A stretch of DNA of 64,000 bases from Zerene cesonia (GCF_012273895.1 NC_052111.1:8246001-8310000), one strand, 5' to 3'. Shown: positions 23,436 through 37,190, counted from the first letter of the stretch. The notes: generated by a model not told the origin, from the sequence alone. Made by a program: numbers and translations.

Positions 23436-24097
23436 TAATATAATAAACGCAGTAAATCATCATTATTATAGCTTTCCAAAAAAATAAATAACACCTAATG
23501 CACATAAAACCGCACCAAAAACTTTATTGTCCTGTACACGTAATGGAATAATAAATTATTAACAAACTTTATTCGCTCCATAAAAATGAAGATCATGCAA
23601 ATCAGTATATATTTTTACAAGCGAACATAAAACGAGAATGACTCCGAGCAAAACAAATTAGAACTAAAAATATAGTCTGGCTATGCAGTATACATTCTTA
23701 TTTCTTTTGGCGTGGCGTTGTGCACCTTTGTCCTGAGGCGAAACAAAATAAATAACATCGACTAGCTTAGGAATTTGTATTCATCCTGCATACACTTTCA
23801 AAATAAGCATCTTAGAATACAATAGACGCCCTAGCGTGGCTGAGTCATGCCTAGCCTCAACCTAGGTCTGTGGGCGGTAATTAATAGTTGAAAGTATTTG
23901 AAAGTTAGTATCGTGCCCGCTTAATGAAACTGTTCGTAATTATAATAACAATACATTCAATGTATAGGGAAGTCGAAAATCCAATAAAGAACTTACTGGC
24001 CCGACCCACCCTGATGTATACTGAGGTCTAATAAATCAGCTAAAATTTTCTAGGGAAATTGTACAAAGAAATAATAATCCATTTTAACAAATATTCT

Positions 24098-24245
24098 ACT
24101 GAATATTAATAATATATACCTGAAGATTTTGTTTGAACGCGCTATTCTTAGGAACTACTGAACCGATTTAAAAAAAAAATCATCATTGGATAGATTTGAT
24201 CCCTGAGTGCTACGTGCCCTGGGCGAAGCCGGGGCGTACCGTTAG
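24098..24245 (+). mobile_element. Helitron, GAACGCRCT family, degenerate ends
   Basis: TTTTGTTTGAACGCGCTATT, AGGAACTACTGAACCGATTT, GGGCGAAGCCGGGGCGTACC, end GTTAG before T. Confidence 0.65.
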
Positions 24246-27200
24246 TCAGGGACATATGAACTTTAAAAAGCATGTAAAATGGCATATATTTCGCAGAGTA
24301 TTTGTAAGCGTCAATAAATTATATAGTCTGTTACAAACTTGAGTAGTCCCAAGGAAATATGCCTTGTTAAAAAAGTTGTTCGTTTAAGGCTTATAGGATA
24401 AAACTTCTGTTTGGTAGGGCATAGTCCATAGAAGACTGTTAACTTTCTTGCTCATAAGGGAAATTACTGAGATAGATGAGTGTCATTGTACACGAGGTAT
24501 AAAAATACTACACAATTCATTTATTATAATTATTAGCAAAAACTAAGAGAAACTAACTAACCTATCCATATTCAGGTATTCTTATACAAGTGCTATATTA
24601 AACAAAGAAAGAGAGAAAAACATTTATCAAAAAGATTTGTTTCCAATTTTCTTTAAATAATATATTATATATATTCAATACAGTATAAAACAATACAATA
24701 TATAAAATCAGTGACGGACACTTTATATTTAACAATGACGACCCTTTAAATAAAATATAACTATCATTCTTCATTTAAATAAAAACAATAAAGCTGTCGG
24801 AAAAACCAGACACCTCAAAAATTAACACAAAATATAATAAAAGTGAATCGGTTTGTAAACCGCGTCTATTACGTATCTTCGTTGGAGATAAATAATGGGC
24901 CAGCGACATAGACCGTCCATTAAGCACTTAAGATAGCGAGGACCTAATTAATCAATTTAGTATCTAATGAGGTGATAAGCAGATCATCTTTTTCATACCG
25001 GTAATGGTGCGCTCGGGTAATATGCGCCGAAATCAGTCTTTGCTGATAACGCGTGGAGCAATTTTGCTTTGCTGTGTATTTCAAGGTTGGAAGGTTAGAA
25101 CATGGAAAGAAGGTTATACGGTTATAGACGTGGATATCTATATGTTAAAATAATATATACTCATATATCAAGAGCATCTTGCAAAAATTACTGTAGAAAT
25201 CTGAATGAGTTCTTTTTTTTCTAATAATTCAATTTCTCGAAGAGAACTGGGGATAAATAGGTAAGGTAATTCGGCGTTAAATAATTTTGAAATTTATTAA
25301 TATGATATGATATACACGAAACAATTTATCAGTCTATCTGGTTGAGTTTTAACTTTTTCGGAAAAACAAAAAGGCAAAATAAATGGTGCCCTCACTGAAA
25401 TCAGGCAAATTACCATTTCATCCCATTAAATTTTGATATTTAAAAACATATCAGCATTTAAATACTTTTTACAATTAATATTCTAACTAATTTACCGCAA
25501 GACTGTCAAAAGCAATGTTATTACAATATTATTTATGATATTATACCTTAATACTTAATAGTTCAAGACGAGGTTCGTGACCCTAAAAGACGTTTGTAGA
25601 CATGTCGCCTACGTAGGTGAGACAGTAAGCCGTTTGAAGCCCTTAAGGCTTAAAATAAACACAATATTAACTAGAGATAGACACACTGTGGGAAGAAACT
25701 TTGTAATGATAAATACTTTTATAGGTTAGACCAAATTTTAATGGGACTACCTGAAAGGCACCAGCTTGCAAATAAAAATGGAATCATAAATCTCGGTTCA
25801 TCAAGCAAAAAGTTTTAAATTAACAAACACAGAAAATACAGTTGATAGTTATAACCTCCTTCCTTATTTTGCAGTCGCTTGATATTGTTTTTAAATATAA
25901 ATTTTTAAAGCATATATGTAACTTGCTGTGGGTCTATAAACTAGATACAAGTGTCTTTATTATATATGTATAGATTTCGATCTTGATATCCTCACAATTA
26001 ACATATGAATAGGTGGAGGTAGTTTACAAACATAAATTTTTGTATGTCCTTCGTACAATTTACTCAATTTCTTAGTCTCCCCGTGACGACACTCGCGCTA
26101 AAGTTTTCGAATCGTCGCTGTAAATAGTATAATCACATAATAATAATTAATATTTTATTTATAAATGTATAAGAATCGTGTAAAATCAAACACAAGAAAA
26201 CACTATAAAATACAACACAATTTTTTACCACTACGCCACAACCAATATGTACCTATCTCGATTATTCTCATAGATAACCTAAATAGCTATGTATGGATTA
26301 TCTTCCATTTCTATTCCAATGACGTACTCAAAATAGTACTTCGAATAATGAGGTTCCCCGTCGCGTTACATACCAAGTTCTGATGACCAGGGTGATCCTG
26401 CATAGAAATAGTTTATTGCATTCATACTTAACAATTATTTCATCGAACTATGCCTATTGTTTGGCTGGATGACTAACGTTTTATTAATAACATTTGTTGT
26501 AAGAATAGCTTATAGCTATAAAGTCCTTGAAATAAAGATCTCCTACAAATGAAATTTGAGTATAATCTAAAAACTTATGTCTAGTATGGCAATTAATCGA
26601 TGGTTATATATTCTATTTATGACATTCTATTTTCAAAACTTTTTAACAAACATTACACAAAAACATATTTTAAAAGAAACAGAACCATTTGATAGGACAT
26701 AATTACATTCCAGTTCAGATTATTCGACTTTTTATTAATCGAAATGTATCAACGGAGGCGATATTAGTAGAACTGGTCTACCCACAAGATCCGGTTAAGT
26801 ACTCTGGCTCACAGAAAAACAAATTATAATATGACACTGAATAGTGATCCTTCTAGGTATATATATAAAGACCAAATTTTCGTAAATATCAATTAGAATT
26901 GTGGTTGACTGTACACAGTCTATTACTCGAAGTATCGTAGGCGGCACATAGAAAGACCTAGATTATATTTCAATAGTAATATCTATTGACCTGTAGTAGC
27001 TTTTTCTTATGACTTATTTATGAAACCACCTAGGAGCAACTGTCGTACATTTTAATTGACAAAGTTGTGTATATCGTTACTTCAATTTATTAGTACAATT
27101 CAACCATATACATAAAGTTATGCAATTAGAGTTGATTTCTTAAAATAAGTATGTGTATTAAACGATAAATGTACAATTTGCTGTGTTATATTTTTTTATT

Positions 27201-27842
27201 TTACTTTATATAAGTAACACTTTAAATTGCTTCATGTGTTATGAAATAAATGGAACAAAAAAATCTATATTAGTCACATAGAATATCTATCTTTCAATTT
27301 TAAAGTGCATCGTCTAGGACTAAAATACATTCCTTCTAAGGAATGACTTGACTCCATCGAATATGGCCTTATTCACGCACTCCATGGAAATGTGCCCACG
27401 CATTTCTACAACTAGTGTAGTCGAACGATTTTCAAACTTATCTTAATGCAATAAACTTCAATGTTGGGTGTCTTTCTATCTGCAAATTGGCATGGTTCAA
27501 GGGTTGGAATTTCCACAATCGCGACTTTTGCCCGCCACCCAATTGGCACTATATTCTAACAATGGTATTTCTAGAAACGTCGAAATTAATTCAGGCATCA
27601 ATTATTCGTATTGATTTCATAAATTATTGTTCCCCTTTCACGATATGATTATAATAAATCACTGAAGCGTACTGAAAGGAGATAAACTAACTTTTTTTAG
27701 GCAAATGCAAGTGTAGGGAGGACACACGTATAAACGTATATAATATATCACATATGAACTTACGTGCACAAAAATGAGCGGGAATAAAATTACAATTTTT
27801 CGAAAAATAAAAATACAATTTTTGCTGTGTTTTTTTAATACA
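24246..27842. other. 3.6-kb featureless stretch
   Basis: The longest interval before the first gap without a repeat terminus that I can recognise. Composition is uniformly AT-rich. Confidence 0.45.
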
Positions 27843-28034
27843 TCATAGTATAAAACAAAATCGCTTTCTCTGTCCCTATTGTCCCTACATATGCTTAAAT
27901 CTTTAAAACTACGCAACGGTTTTTGATTAGGTTTTTTTAATAGATAGACTGATTCAAGAGGAAGGTTTATATATATAATAACATTTATTAAACTATTCCG
28001 AATTGACGCGTGCGATGCTGCGGGCAAAAGCTAG
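27843..28034 (+). mobile_element. Helitron, AACATTTATTAAA family
   Basis: TCATAGTATAAAACAAAATC, AAACTACGCAACGGTTTTTG, TTCAAGAGGAAGGTTTATAT, end GATGCTGCGGGCAAAAG then CTAG before T. The 5' edge is approximate. Confidence 0.68.
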
Positions 28035-28306
28035 TATTCATTATAAGGTAATGTTTTGTGTATCGCGGTTGTAATTACCACAACTAACACTATGATATAT
28101 ACGCCACTTTAAATTCAGAAGGATGTATTTATAATCGATAAAAGGTGAATCGTAAAATCTGGTTAAGCGCAAATTTACGGCGTCTGAAGCACACGGAGCT
28201 ATAACTCAAGTGGACAATACACGTCAAGATTATAATCTGTGGACTCTTGTAGCTAGCTATAATATCTATAATGGCTCATTGTCAGACGAAAGCCCGCGAT
28301 TACGAG

Positions 28307-28318
28307 CAAGATGGCGGC
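28307..28318 (+). promoter_or_regulatory. YY1/Pho-type motif
   Basis: CAAGATGGCGGC matches the YY1/Pho consensus, which in animals often overlaps start codons. The ATG at 28311 opens only a 16-codon frame, so this is not evidence for a gene. A weaker reversed version lies at 29434-29446 (GGCGGCCATGTTG). Confidence 0.25.
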
Positions 28319-28361
28319 TATCTTTGAAATTATTGTAACAATTTTTTTAAGCATCAGATGA

Positions 28362-30121
28362 AAGATTTTATGATCGAAAGGCTATAAAAACACTACATTC
28401 AGAAAAAATTATTTACTAATTTTGTAAAGTCAAACACAATCAATTAGACCACTTGTTAATACCACATATTATAAACAACATCTTAATATATATATTCATA
28501 TATAGACGCGCGATTTATTCATTTTAGTAAAGATAGCCATGTCGATAGTAGATTATACAACTCCACATTTATGATAACATTACAAAATATCGAACGGTTT
28601 AATAATGGTTACCCATAGCTATCACGATCAGAGGCTATCTCAGGACAGCTGGGCTGCCTCTGTTAGTCGCTTATCTATCAAACAATACCTTTTCGTTTTG
28701 TTCTATTGAAAATGTTCTGTATACCGTATAGAAAAGCTGACGAAACTTAATTATATATCGAGTCTATTATCTCGAGAAAAAAGATACTTAGAGAAGCGTT
28801 ATATGTACAGTATACTGGATATTATGTGTTTATTCTATACTCACATTTACTCCAAACGTAAATCAACATTTAAGCTTACATTTAGGTATATTTAGAACCT
28901 CTTGTTTTTGAAATACGTGTGATTCATTTTTTTTCTTACTAAACGCTAAGAAACTAAGCAAAAATAAGGTAAGTTAAAAATGTAGTTAAACTGGCATTGA
29001 AGACATGTAGACTTGAAAAAATATATATTTAAATTTGAAAATTAATTTCTCTGTTGACTATTTTAAATAATCAAATAATAAGATACAATTATAATTTAAT
29101 TAAAAAAGAGTTGTATAACCACGCCTCGATTTTGCTCTATTCTTGATCGACTTTTTTCTATTCTTGAAATGTTTCAGTTATAAACATTTTAATACTTGAA
29201 CTAAAATACAATCAGGTTGTAAATTGTATAATATGTTTCATATTCATGTGCTTAAACACTGTTTATTATTAAATTAAATTTAGCTTTAGCTAGATAATAT
29301 TCCTAATTTTAAATATACCTCTTATTTTTTTTCGTTGTATCTATCACACTAATCGCTCCCAATGGAGATGGGCTCTGCCATAGATACAGTTAAATTTTTT
29401 ATCTACGATCTGTCAAACTGACAGTAGAAGCACGGCGGCCATGTTGTTATTAAAATGCCGCCAATCACTCTATAACTACATTGGATTAAAACATACAGAG
29501 AGAAAATAAACTTACCTATCGTATATTTTTGTCTTGACGAGGAAGTACCAAAAGTCTTCAGTCGATATAAAGGTGATCCATCTTTTCATAATTAGTAGTT
29601 AAATGTAGGTAACATTTAATCATACGGACAGTACAAAAAACAAACCCACATCGATCTCAGTAAGCAAAGTGACTGGACGCGTATCGACAGCATCATTAAG
29701 GCACAAAAACAACGAACGCTTAACAATATGCAAAATGATTTGCATAAATCTAAAAAGAGAAGGAACGCCGGGCGCGGAATGCAGGTTGTTATTTATTCTC
29801 GTTTCCTTCGCATAAATAAGGAGCTGACGGTTTGATTCCGCGGGTCATTTTGTTTAAGTACCCTCTTTTTGCAACTACAATTGCTTTAAAGGTTCCCGTG
29901 CAATGCCCATTGGAGTTTTGACGTGAATTTTAATTGCAGTATTAATTTTATTCCGACTTGGATCATACTGGAGTGAATGAATACCCATTAAAGTTGTGAA
30001 ATATCGTGGTTCTTTATGTTGAAAATTTAACTTTTCATCATATTCCAGAACCACCTTCCGCGACGGATATAGAAAGAGAAAATTATATTACATAATCTGT
30101 GATAACCCATCTATGTAAAAA
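28362..30121. other. Intergenic, nothing firm
   Basis: Contains scattered GC-richer words near 29430-29460 and 29770-29790 but no gene structure. Confidence 0.4.
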
Positions 30122-30268
30122 AGCCGTGTTAGTTACACCATTTAAAACTCAAGGCTGAACGGATCGTAATAATTTATTCTTTGATGAATCGGATATAATT
30201 TCGCTTGCATTAAGTTAATATCATTTAAAAACTAACACAATACGGACGGAGCCAGGGCAAGCAGCTAG
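30122..30268 (+). repeat. Helitron remnant with CTAG end
   Basis: GTGTTAGTTACACCATTTAA, GGCTGAACGGATCG, end GGACGGAGCCAGGGCAAGC then AGCTAG before T. Confidence 0.55.
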
Positions 30269-31439
30269 TAAATATACAAAACATTGATTTCGTTATTTTA
30301 ACAGACATTCAGCTATAAAACTTATCTTCCTATTCTACTGTTTCATAATTGTCAAAGCAATAAAACGAAAATGAAAGGCACACTAGCACCTGATCCACTA
30401 TCTCCTAATTACATGTTTTATGGAGAATTTTGATTGACGCTTCGAGCACTTCAAGCACCCCGCTAAGATTCATCCCGACGCTATAAAGGTGATAAAAATA
30501 ACGACTGACCACACGCAGCGTGAAGAATAAACCAGCGACATGCGTGGTGTTGCGCGTTTTTATCTAAAACTGGGACCATCGTCTATTATAATCAATAACG
30601 TTATCTTTAAATTTGTACCACTGCTTGGTGATGATAGATCAAAATTCTAAGTAGAATAATTAGACGTAACTTTAATAGAACTACCATAGAAATATGTTAT
30701 TAAATGCGTAATCTTAAATACATCGAATCATTGATACTCAACCTTCTAAAAATGTATCTTGTAAAAGTTAAAGATGCGGCATTCAATGCGTCGATGGCGG
30801 GGAAAATAAAAATCACGACACAAATGAATAAATGAAGAATAATACGATAGAAAAAGATCTCTCCCAAGTCCCAATACCTTACAAATGAAATTAAGATAAC
30901 TGTATGTACTATTCTACAACATCCCTTCCCAACAGAGATATCAATATATTAATTCTCCTTATCTGCATTTCAACTTTGATTCATACAAATGCAATGCAAT
31001 TCACGACAAAAATGTACACCATGTCCATGGAAACATCTGTCTCAGGATTTTAGAATAAATGTAAGTCACGACGCAACTAAGCGTATTAAAATATATGCTA
31101 AAATGTTCAAATACCTGCACAGATCGATATTTTACTAACAAATACTGAACATTGCTTGTTCTCAACATTCATCTTGTCAGATTCGAGCATTAGTAGTTAA
31201 TGTTTGCAAACATAGTTGTATGAAATAGAGATAGCTGAAAGCATTTAACAACATGCCAAGAACGTTTTGGTTAGAGCTGCAACAGTTTTGAAGTAAGCCT
31301 TCAGTAATTACACGCCAAGAACTGTTTGATAAGATGCCGATTTATTGAAAACGTCTCTAATATTTGTAGTCCAAGAAAATGGGTAGGGTAAATGCGAATT
31401 TGAGATTAAAACTTGAATTTTTGATATAATTTACTTTGA

Positions 31440-32439
31440 NNNNNNNNNNNNNNNNNNNNNNNNNNNNNNNNNNNNNNNNNNNNNNNNNNNNNNNNNNNNN
31501 NNNNNNNNNNNNNNNNNNNNNNNNNNNNNNNNNNNNNNNNNNNNNNNNNNNNNNNNNNNNNNNNNNNNNNNNNNNNNNNNNNNNNNNNNNNNNNNNNNNN
31601 NNNNNNNNNNNNNNNNNNNNNNNNNNNNNNNNNNNNNNNNNNNNNNNNNNNNNNNNNNNNNNNNNNNNNNNNNNNNNNNNNNNNNNNNNNNNNNNNNNNN
31701 NNNNNNNNNNNNNNNNNNNNNNNNNNNNNNNNNNNNNNNNNNNNNNNNNNNNNNNNNNNNNNNNNNNNNNNNNNNNNNNNNNNNNNNNNNNNNNNNNNNN
31801 NNNNNNNNNNNNNNNNNNNNNNNNNNNNNNNNNNNNNNNNNNNNNNNNNNNNNNNNNNNNNNNNNNNNNNNNNNNNNNNNNNNNNNNNNNNNNNNNNNNN
31901 NNNNNNNNNNNNNNNNNNNNNNNNNNNNNNNNNNNNNNNNNNNNNNNNNNNNNNNNNNNNNNNNNNNNNNNNNNNNNNNNNNNNNNNNNNNNNNNNNNNN
32001 NNNNNNNNNNNNNNNNNNNNNNNNNNNNNNNNNNNNNNNNNNNNNNNNNNNNNNNNNNNNNNNNNNNNNNNNNNNNNNNNNNNNNNNNNNNNNNNNNNNN
32101 NNNNNNNNNNNNNNNNNNNNNNNNNNNNNNNNNNNNNNNNNNNNNNNNNNNNNNNNNNNNNNNNNNNNNNNNNNNNNNNNNNNNNNNNNNNNNNNNNNNN
32201 NNNNNNNNNNNNNNNNNNNNNNNNNNNNNNNNNNNNNNNNNNNNNNNNNNNNNNNNNNNNNNNNNNNNNNNNNNNNNNNNNNNNNNNNNNNNNNNNNNNN
32301 NNNNNNNNNNNNNNNNNNNNNNNNNNNNNNNNNNNNNNNNNNNNNNNNNNNNNNNNNNNNNNNNNNNNNNNNNNNNNNNNNNNNNNNNNNNNNNNNNNNN
32401 NNNNNNNNNNNNNNNNNNNNNNNNNNNNNNNNNNNNNNN
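31440..32439. other. Assembly gap, 1000 N
   Basis: Exactly 1000 N, a conventional scaffold gap size. The two flanks are unrelated, so the missing sequence is unknown. Long reading frames crossing it are meaningless. Confidence 0.98.
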
Positions 32440-33413
32440 CAAAAGGGGCCAACTCAGTCAATTTCAGAATTTTATTTAATTTTCATACATAATATCTTCG
32501 TACTGAATAGATCCATTTTATTACGGAGATAAAATTCTAGGTTATACCACGTTCCACTAAAATATCATCGGTGAAATCGCACAGGTATTGCAGCTATTTA
32601 TAAAATGAATTCCGATGTAAATTCTCCTGTCTCGCACTTACTTTTATTTATAATATAGCCTTAATCAGTTGCGCTCAACCTTAGGTCCGAGTATGGTATG
32701 TGATTTTATTGTACGGTTTGCAATCAAAGTATATACTGTTTAGACAAACTTCTTCTCTAATTTACCATGCAATCTCGTTATATCGTATTGCTAAAAATAA
32801 AGATATATATTTTTGTATTCTATTGAACTTTTATGTTTTGATTCAAAACATTAAAATTATATTTAATTCTCACAAAGGCGTCCAACAATGTGATATACCA
32901 AACTGTGTTTTATATCTGCTCGAAATTTAACACATATAAGATTAAACCTTGTTGTGAAACTCTCCCTAACACCCATCCATTCTACAAATAGCCCTATTAA
33001 TACCAAAGTTCACGTTTTAATATGAGTAGAGTGAGAAGAACATTCTAAAATAAGAAAATAAAGAGTATAACATTACCAAAGGTTGATCGAAGCATGAAAC
33101 ATTGTTACTTTATGTAGGATCGTCGATGTCCCTCGCGTTCCGATAATATCATATAACGAGGCTTACGCATGGCCCCGGCGCGTGAGCTATGCGATTTAAA
33201 ACAAATGCTATACTTAATAACGTAAATTGAAACGTGAAAATGTTGTTTGATACCTCTGTTAATAGAAATCTTCTAATAGCATATGCTAAAAAAAATACTT
33301 AGAAATACGCGCGTATTTTATGTCCATTTAAACGGTTTAAAATTAATTCAACATGGAATCTCATGTTTATTAAATAAAATTTGCAGATATAAAAATATAT
33401 ATGTGATCGAATA

Positions 33414-33580
33414 GCTATACTAATAATATAAAGCTAAAGAGTTGGTTTGTTTGAACGCACTAAACTCAGGAACTACTGGTCCGATTTGAAAAATTATTTC
33501 ATTGTTGGATAGACCATTTATTGAGGAAGGCTACAGGCTATATATTATGTACTACGGGCATAGCTGGAGCGGACTGCTAG
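33414..33580 (+). mobile_element. Non-autonomous Helitron, GAACGCRCT family
   Basis: CTATACTAATAATATAAAGC start (first T of TC mutated to G), then GTTTGTTTGAACGCACTAAA, CTCAGGAACTACTGGTCCGA, AGGAAGGCTACAGGC and terminal CTAG followed by T. The best preserved copy of this family here. Confidence 0.8.
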
Positions 33581-35214
33581 TGTTATATATTTGTCTGAGT
33601 GGAACCCGCGGTTTTACTATCCGAATAAACCCTTTTAATTTGTTTCCTCATAAGTAAGATGTAAATTGTTGCCAAAATAAAGTTAATGTGTTTTCTTATA
33701 CACAAAAAAATATTACAATAATATGAAATAAGTTTACGGTCAGAGAAATGTTCTTTAAATAACTTATAACATCATGAATACATACATCATTTAAATTTAA
33801 ACGTGGCCTCCATTTAAAATATTTATCACCACGAGATTGTTTTAAAGTGTTTCACAGAACAATTCGATATACTTATTGAAAGATATAAATTATATTGAGT
33901 TTACATTAAGGGTTAATACTCAAATAATGATCCTGATGATGTATATTATAATTTTATGTGTATGTTTATAATTATTTCTTATTCCTTATAAGATACAGGT
34001 AATAACCTAGTTCAGAAGGCAGAGCATTGTTGTTAAAATTTGTACTAGCTATTTTTTATTTTATTTACTAATAAAATAAAATTCAGACCAATATTTGAAT
34101 GAAACTTTTATAAACTTTTCAATGTTGTAACGAATGTTAAAGATTGATACATGAATAATAATTTTTACCTTGGTATATATTAAAACGCGATGAAATAAAT
34201 AATGTTATGGAAAATTGGGACTATTTAAGTTTTTTTTATTACGCACAATCCGTTTACCTCATTCGCTGAACGGTGCACGAAAACTTTGAACTTGTCTTTA
34301 GTATTATTTTGTAAAAAATTAAAATGTTTGTGTGTTACATAAATTCTATGTAGAATTGAATTGTAGAATTGTGAAAAACAGGACTTTCTTCATTTTATAT
34401 TTGTTAGGGATTGTGACAGGCCAGTGGTATTTGCGAAATGTTGTTTTTCACATTTTACATATATCCTGTTTATTTATTCCAGCTTCTATTTTAATCTTAA
34501 AAAATGTTTGATAGTCACAATAATTAGTCTACTATAAACTCCAATCTATCAGCTTTTCTAGCAGCTTCATAAATTAAAAATTAACAATTTAAGAACAAAG
34601 ATGGTTCATAATCTCAAATAGCACGTGATATAAAAACTTTTGTAGAAAACTTGTGTCCAAATTTCCATCGAAATTTGTATCACAATAATACTATAATCGA
34701 GTCTCACGTTCACACGTATCGTGGCAGCATTTATGACCTGGATTGGGCTTCCATGAGCGGTCATTTTTTATTTCGTCTCACTTTTACTACTCGGCTGACC
34801 TCAGCGAACGGAGTAAAAAACACCCACCGCTTTGTCGGCTCCAACCAGCTAAAGGAGATTTACTCCTTTATTTAAGTTAAGCGTGAGCTTTGAAACAATC
34901 GCCCGGGGAAAAATTAACAATATTTTATTTAAAATTACTTTATGGTTTAAAATTTAATGTAGTAAAACAATGCAATTTGAGCTGATTCATAATTTTTGCT
35001 AATGTAAAAGTAGACCAGCCTAGTAACCTTGTTATGTACCTACCTACCTAGTCACCATGAGTCACACCAAATTTGATTCATGATTCAAGCAAGTATTAAA
35101 TAAGATTTTATATTTAATACTAACCATGTCCCTTATTTTACATTAAATGCAATAAAATAAAATGAAATTAGGAAACATTATAGCTATCTGTATTTATAAA
35201 AATTAATGTATTGC
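33581..35214. other. Intergenic, nothing firm
   Basis: The 74-codon plus frame at 34651-34875 sits in a slightly GC-richer patch (TATGACCTGGATTGGGC). No domain and no splice context support it. Confidence 0.4.
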
Positions 35215-35440
35215 TAAGCGTAAAGCTCGAGAACGGCTCGCCCGATTCGATTAAATTCTTTGAAAAATTTTGTCAAGGCACATACATGGTTAAACTCTGT
35301 CTATCTTTATCTTTTTTACGCCTAAACCATCGAACCGATTTGGAACAAAAAATTTCTAACATATATAGTTTACGAGATAGGACATAGGACTTTTACCCCG
35401 GATAACCCACGGGGAAGAGAACCATGCGGAAATTCCCTCT
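35215..35440 (+). repeat. Two adjoining Helitron-like remnants
   Basis: CTCGAGAACGGCTCGCCCG at the left belongs to one type. CTCTGTCTATC, CGCCTAAACCATCGAACCG and CCCCGGATAACCCACGGGG at the right belong to another. No termini are preserved. Confidence 0.45.
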
Positions 35441-35763
35441 GACTCAGTTCATTCCTATGAGGATTGACGATGGTGTTTCATATATACCTTAAATCTTTAA
35501 TGGCGGTTATCCAAAATGAATTAGCAGATCTACATCAGATCTACTATTAGTAATGCCTCATTCATGAACTATAAATTAGAGATAAAGTGAAAAATATATT
35601 TATAAACGAGATTTTGTTCGTTATAAACAGGGGTCGATGGTTCTTTAATTAAATAATACACAGAAAGATTCGTTAGTTCTTAAATCTTTTAAGAAGATAG
35701 AAATTTGAGAAACAATACCATTGTTGAAAAATCGACTAATTTCTATTACTACATCATCTTATA

Positions 35764-35978
35764 AATACTATTCTAAATGCGAAAATCTATCGGTCTATCT
35801 ATTTTGCACGTCTAAATCATTGATACGATTTGGATAAAATTTATTACAAAGGTAGTTTGTAACCCAAGGCAGGACAGAGTTATTCTCCCGGAATCCCCAC
35901 GGGAACGGGAATTATGCGATAAAATCCTCAACCCTTCTCCTTTGATTACACGCGTAAAGCCGCGGATGAAAATCTACA
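35764..35978 (+). mobile_element. Helitron, TGTCTGTC family, degenerate
   Basis: AAATACTATTCTAAATGCG, GTCTATCTATTTTGCACG, TCCCGGAATCCCCACGGG, end CGCGTAAAGCCGCGGATG and AAATCTAC. It lies immediately upstream of the SINE target-site duplication. Confidence 0.58.
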
Positions 35979-35995
35979 AAGCCATACAACAATAT

Positions 35996-36366
35996 GATCC
36001 TAGGACCCTGAGGGTGACGGGTGGCCGAGAGGTTAGGCGTTGCTACGGTTAGGCAAGAAACGCAGGTTCGAATCCTGCCTCGTGATCAAATTTTTTCTAT
36101 TCTTTCAAAATTTCTCATTTATAAAGCACTAGCAAACCCGGCAAACTCCGTTTTGCCACCAAATAAATGATTTCGTTTTTCCTGCTTTTCTGCTGAAATT
36201 TTTCCTGAATTTTCTTTGCTATAAACCTCACGGAGCCCGAGACCTTTCCAACGAATGCAAAACCGTGGAAATCGGTTCGTGCGTTCTGGAGTTATAGCGT
36301 CAGGAAGGAAAACCCGACTTATTTTTATATAGTAGATTTCAATGCTATAAAACTAAAAATTAAATT
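35996..36366 (+). mobile_element. tRNA-derived SINE, interrupted by a Helitron
   Basis: Flanked by a perfect 13-bp target-site duplication CATACAACAATAT (35983-35995 and 36367-36379). The head resembles tRNA-Ser (GACGGGTGGCCGAGAGGTTA), with a Pol III A box TGGCCGAGAGG at 36022-36032 and a B box GGTTCGAATCC at 36065-36075. The body continues TTCTATTCTTTCAAAATT, then TTTATAAAGCA. It resumes after the Helitron with TTTCAATGCTATAAAACT and an A/T-rich tail. Without the 208-bp insert the SINE is 163 bp. Body fragments of the same family lie at 13428-13533 and 59421-59472. Confidence 0.85.
36129..36336 (-). mobile_element. Non-autonomous Helitron, 208 bp, inside a SINE
   Basis: Read on the minus strand it starts TCTACTATATAAAAATAAG and ends with a 6-bp hairpin (GGCAAA/TTTGCC, plus-strand 36140-36145 with 36152-36157), seven bases, then CTAG. 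It lies exactly between A (36128) and T (36337). The uninterrupted sequence AAAGCATTTCAATGC is present in the SINE fragment at 59421-59472 (read on the minus strand), with one base different in the one at 13428-13491, so the empty site is known. It encodes no protein. Confidence 0.88.
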
Positions 36367-37014
36367 CATACAACAATATTCTTAAATTTAACGTACCCTC
36401 TTCCAATTTCTAACACACATGCACTTTTATACATTACCGATTAGTAAATTTGCGTAGCAACAGAAACAGATTTATCATCATCAAGGAATTTAATTATTTA
36501 TAAGACAAGAAATTAACTTCACAATTAATTATCGTATAATTACGTTTATCTAGAATCATGGGAGGATTTAGTCGTAAACACTATACTGGTTTGCAACACT
36601 CGGGAATGGTCCAGCATTCTAAACATTTCCATATACAATGGCGCGATTACCAATGAATTGCGTACGATCGACTTAACTTCAAAATGGCGAAAAGTTGAAC
36701 TAAAGATGTTGAATTGTTATTGCTGATTACTCCAAGTGCTGTATGTTTTCTATTGCCTTTCAAATTTTCCTTGTTAAATCTGCCGCTAGGTATTAAAAGT
36801 GTTGCCCGGAATATAACTCGAAGGCTACACTGAAGCGACGGTAACGACACCCTTCATTTCAGCGATAAGTTTGTGGTACTGTAATTGATTTAAATATAAA
36901 TATAATTTCAACGTTACTAGTGTTTTATCGACAGTGATGATAACTGGCCCACCTTTGCTTGCTCTGCCATAACAATAACAACTATCAATAAAATTAAACA
37001 CACGTAACACGTAG

Positions 37015-37190
37015 GTATACTTGTATTATAAAGCTGAAGAGTTCGTCTGTTTGAACGCGCTTATCTCAGGAACAACTGCAACGATTCTAAATTTCTTTCA
37101 CCTTGGTTTTGTATATGATCCCTGAGCAATATAGACTATATAGCCTATATTACTTTATTTGTAGCATAGCCAGTCGGGGCTGACCTATAG
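37015..37190 (+). mobile_element. Helitron, GAACGCRCT family
   Basis: GTATTATAAAGCTGAAGAG, TTTGAACGCGCTTATCTCAG, end GGGCTGACCTATAG before T. CTAG has become ATAG. Confidence 0.7.

Noticed and set aside
27659..28027. 122-codon minus-strand frame
   Set aside because: About half of it is the antisense of the Helitron at 27843-28034.
28311..28361. Start codon in a good context (CAAGATGGCGGCT)
   Set aside because: The frame stops after 16 codons and no donor follows; treated as a possible YY1-type motif.
31357..32479. Three open frames of about 350 codons on both strands
   Set aside because: They are almost wholly made of N from the assembly gap; only a few real codons flank it.
36016..36085. 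A genuine tRNA-Ser gene
   Set aside because: The head resembles tRNA-Ser, but the anticodon arm does not fold and the unit lies inside a target-site duplication with a SINE body.
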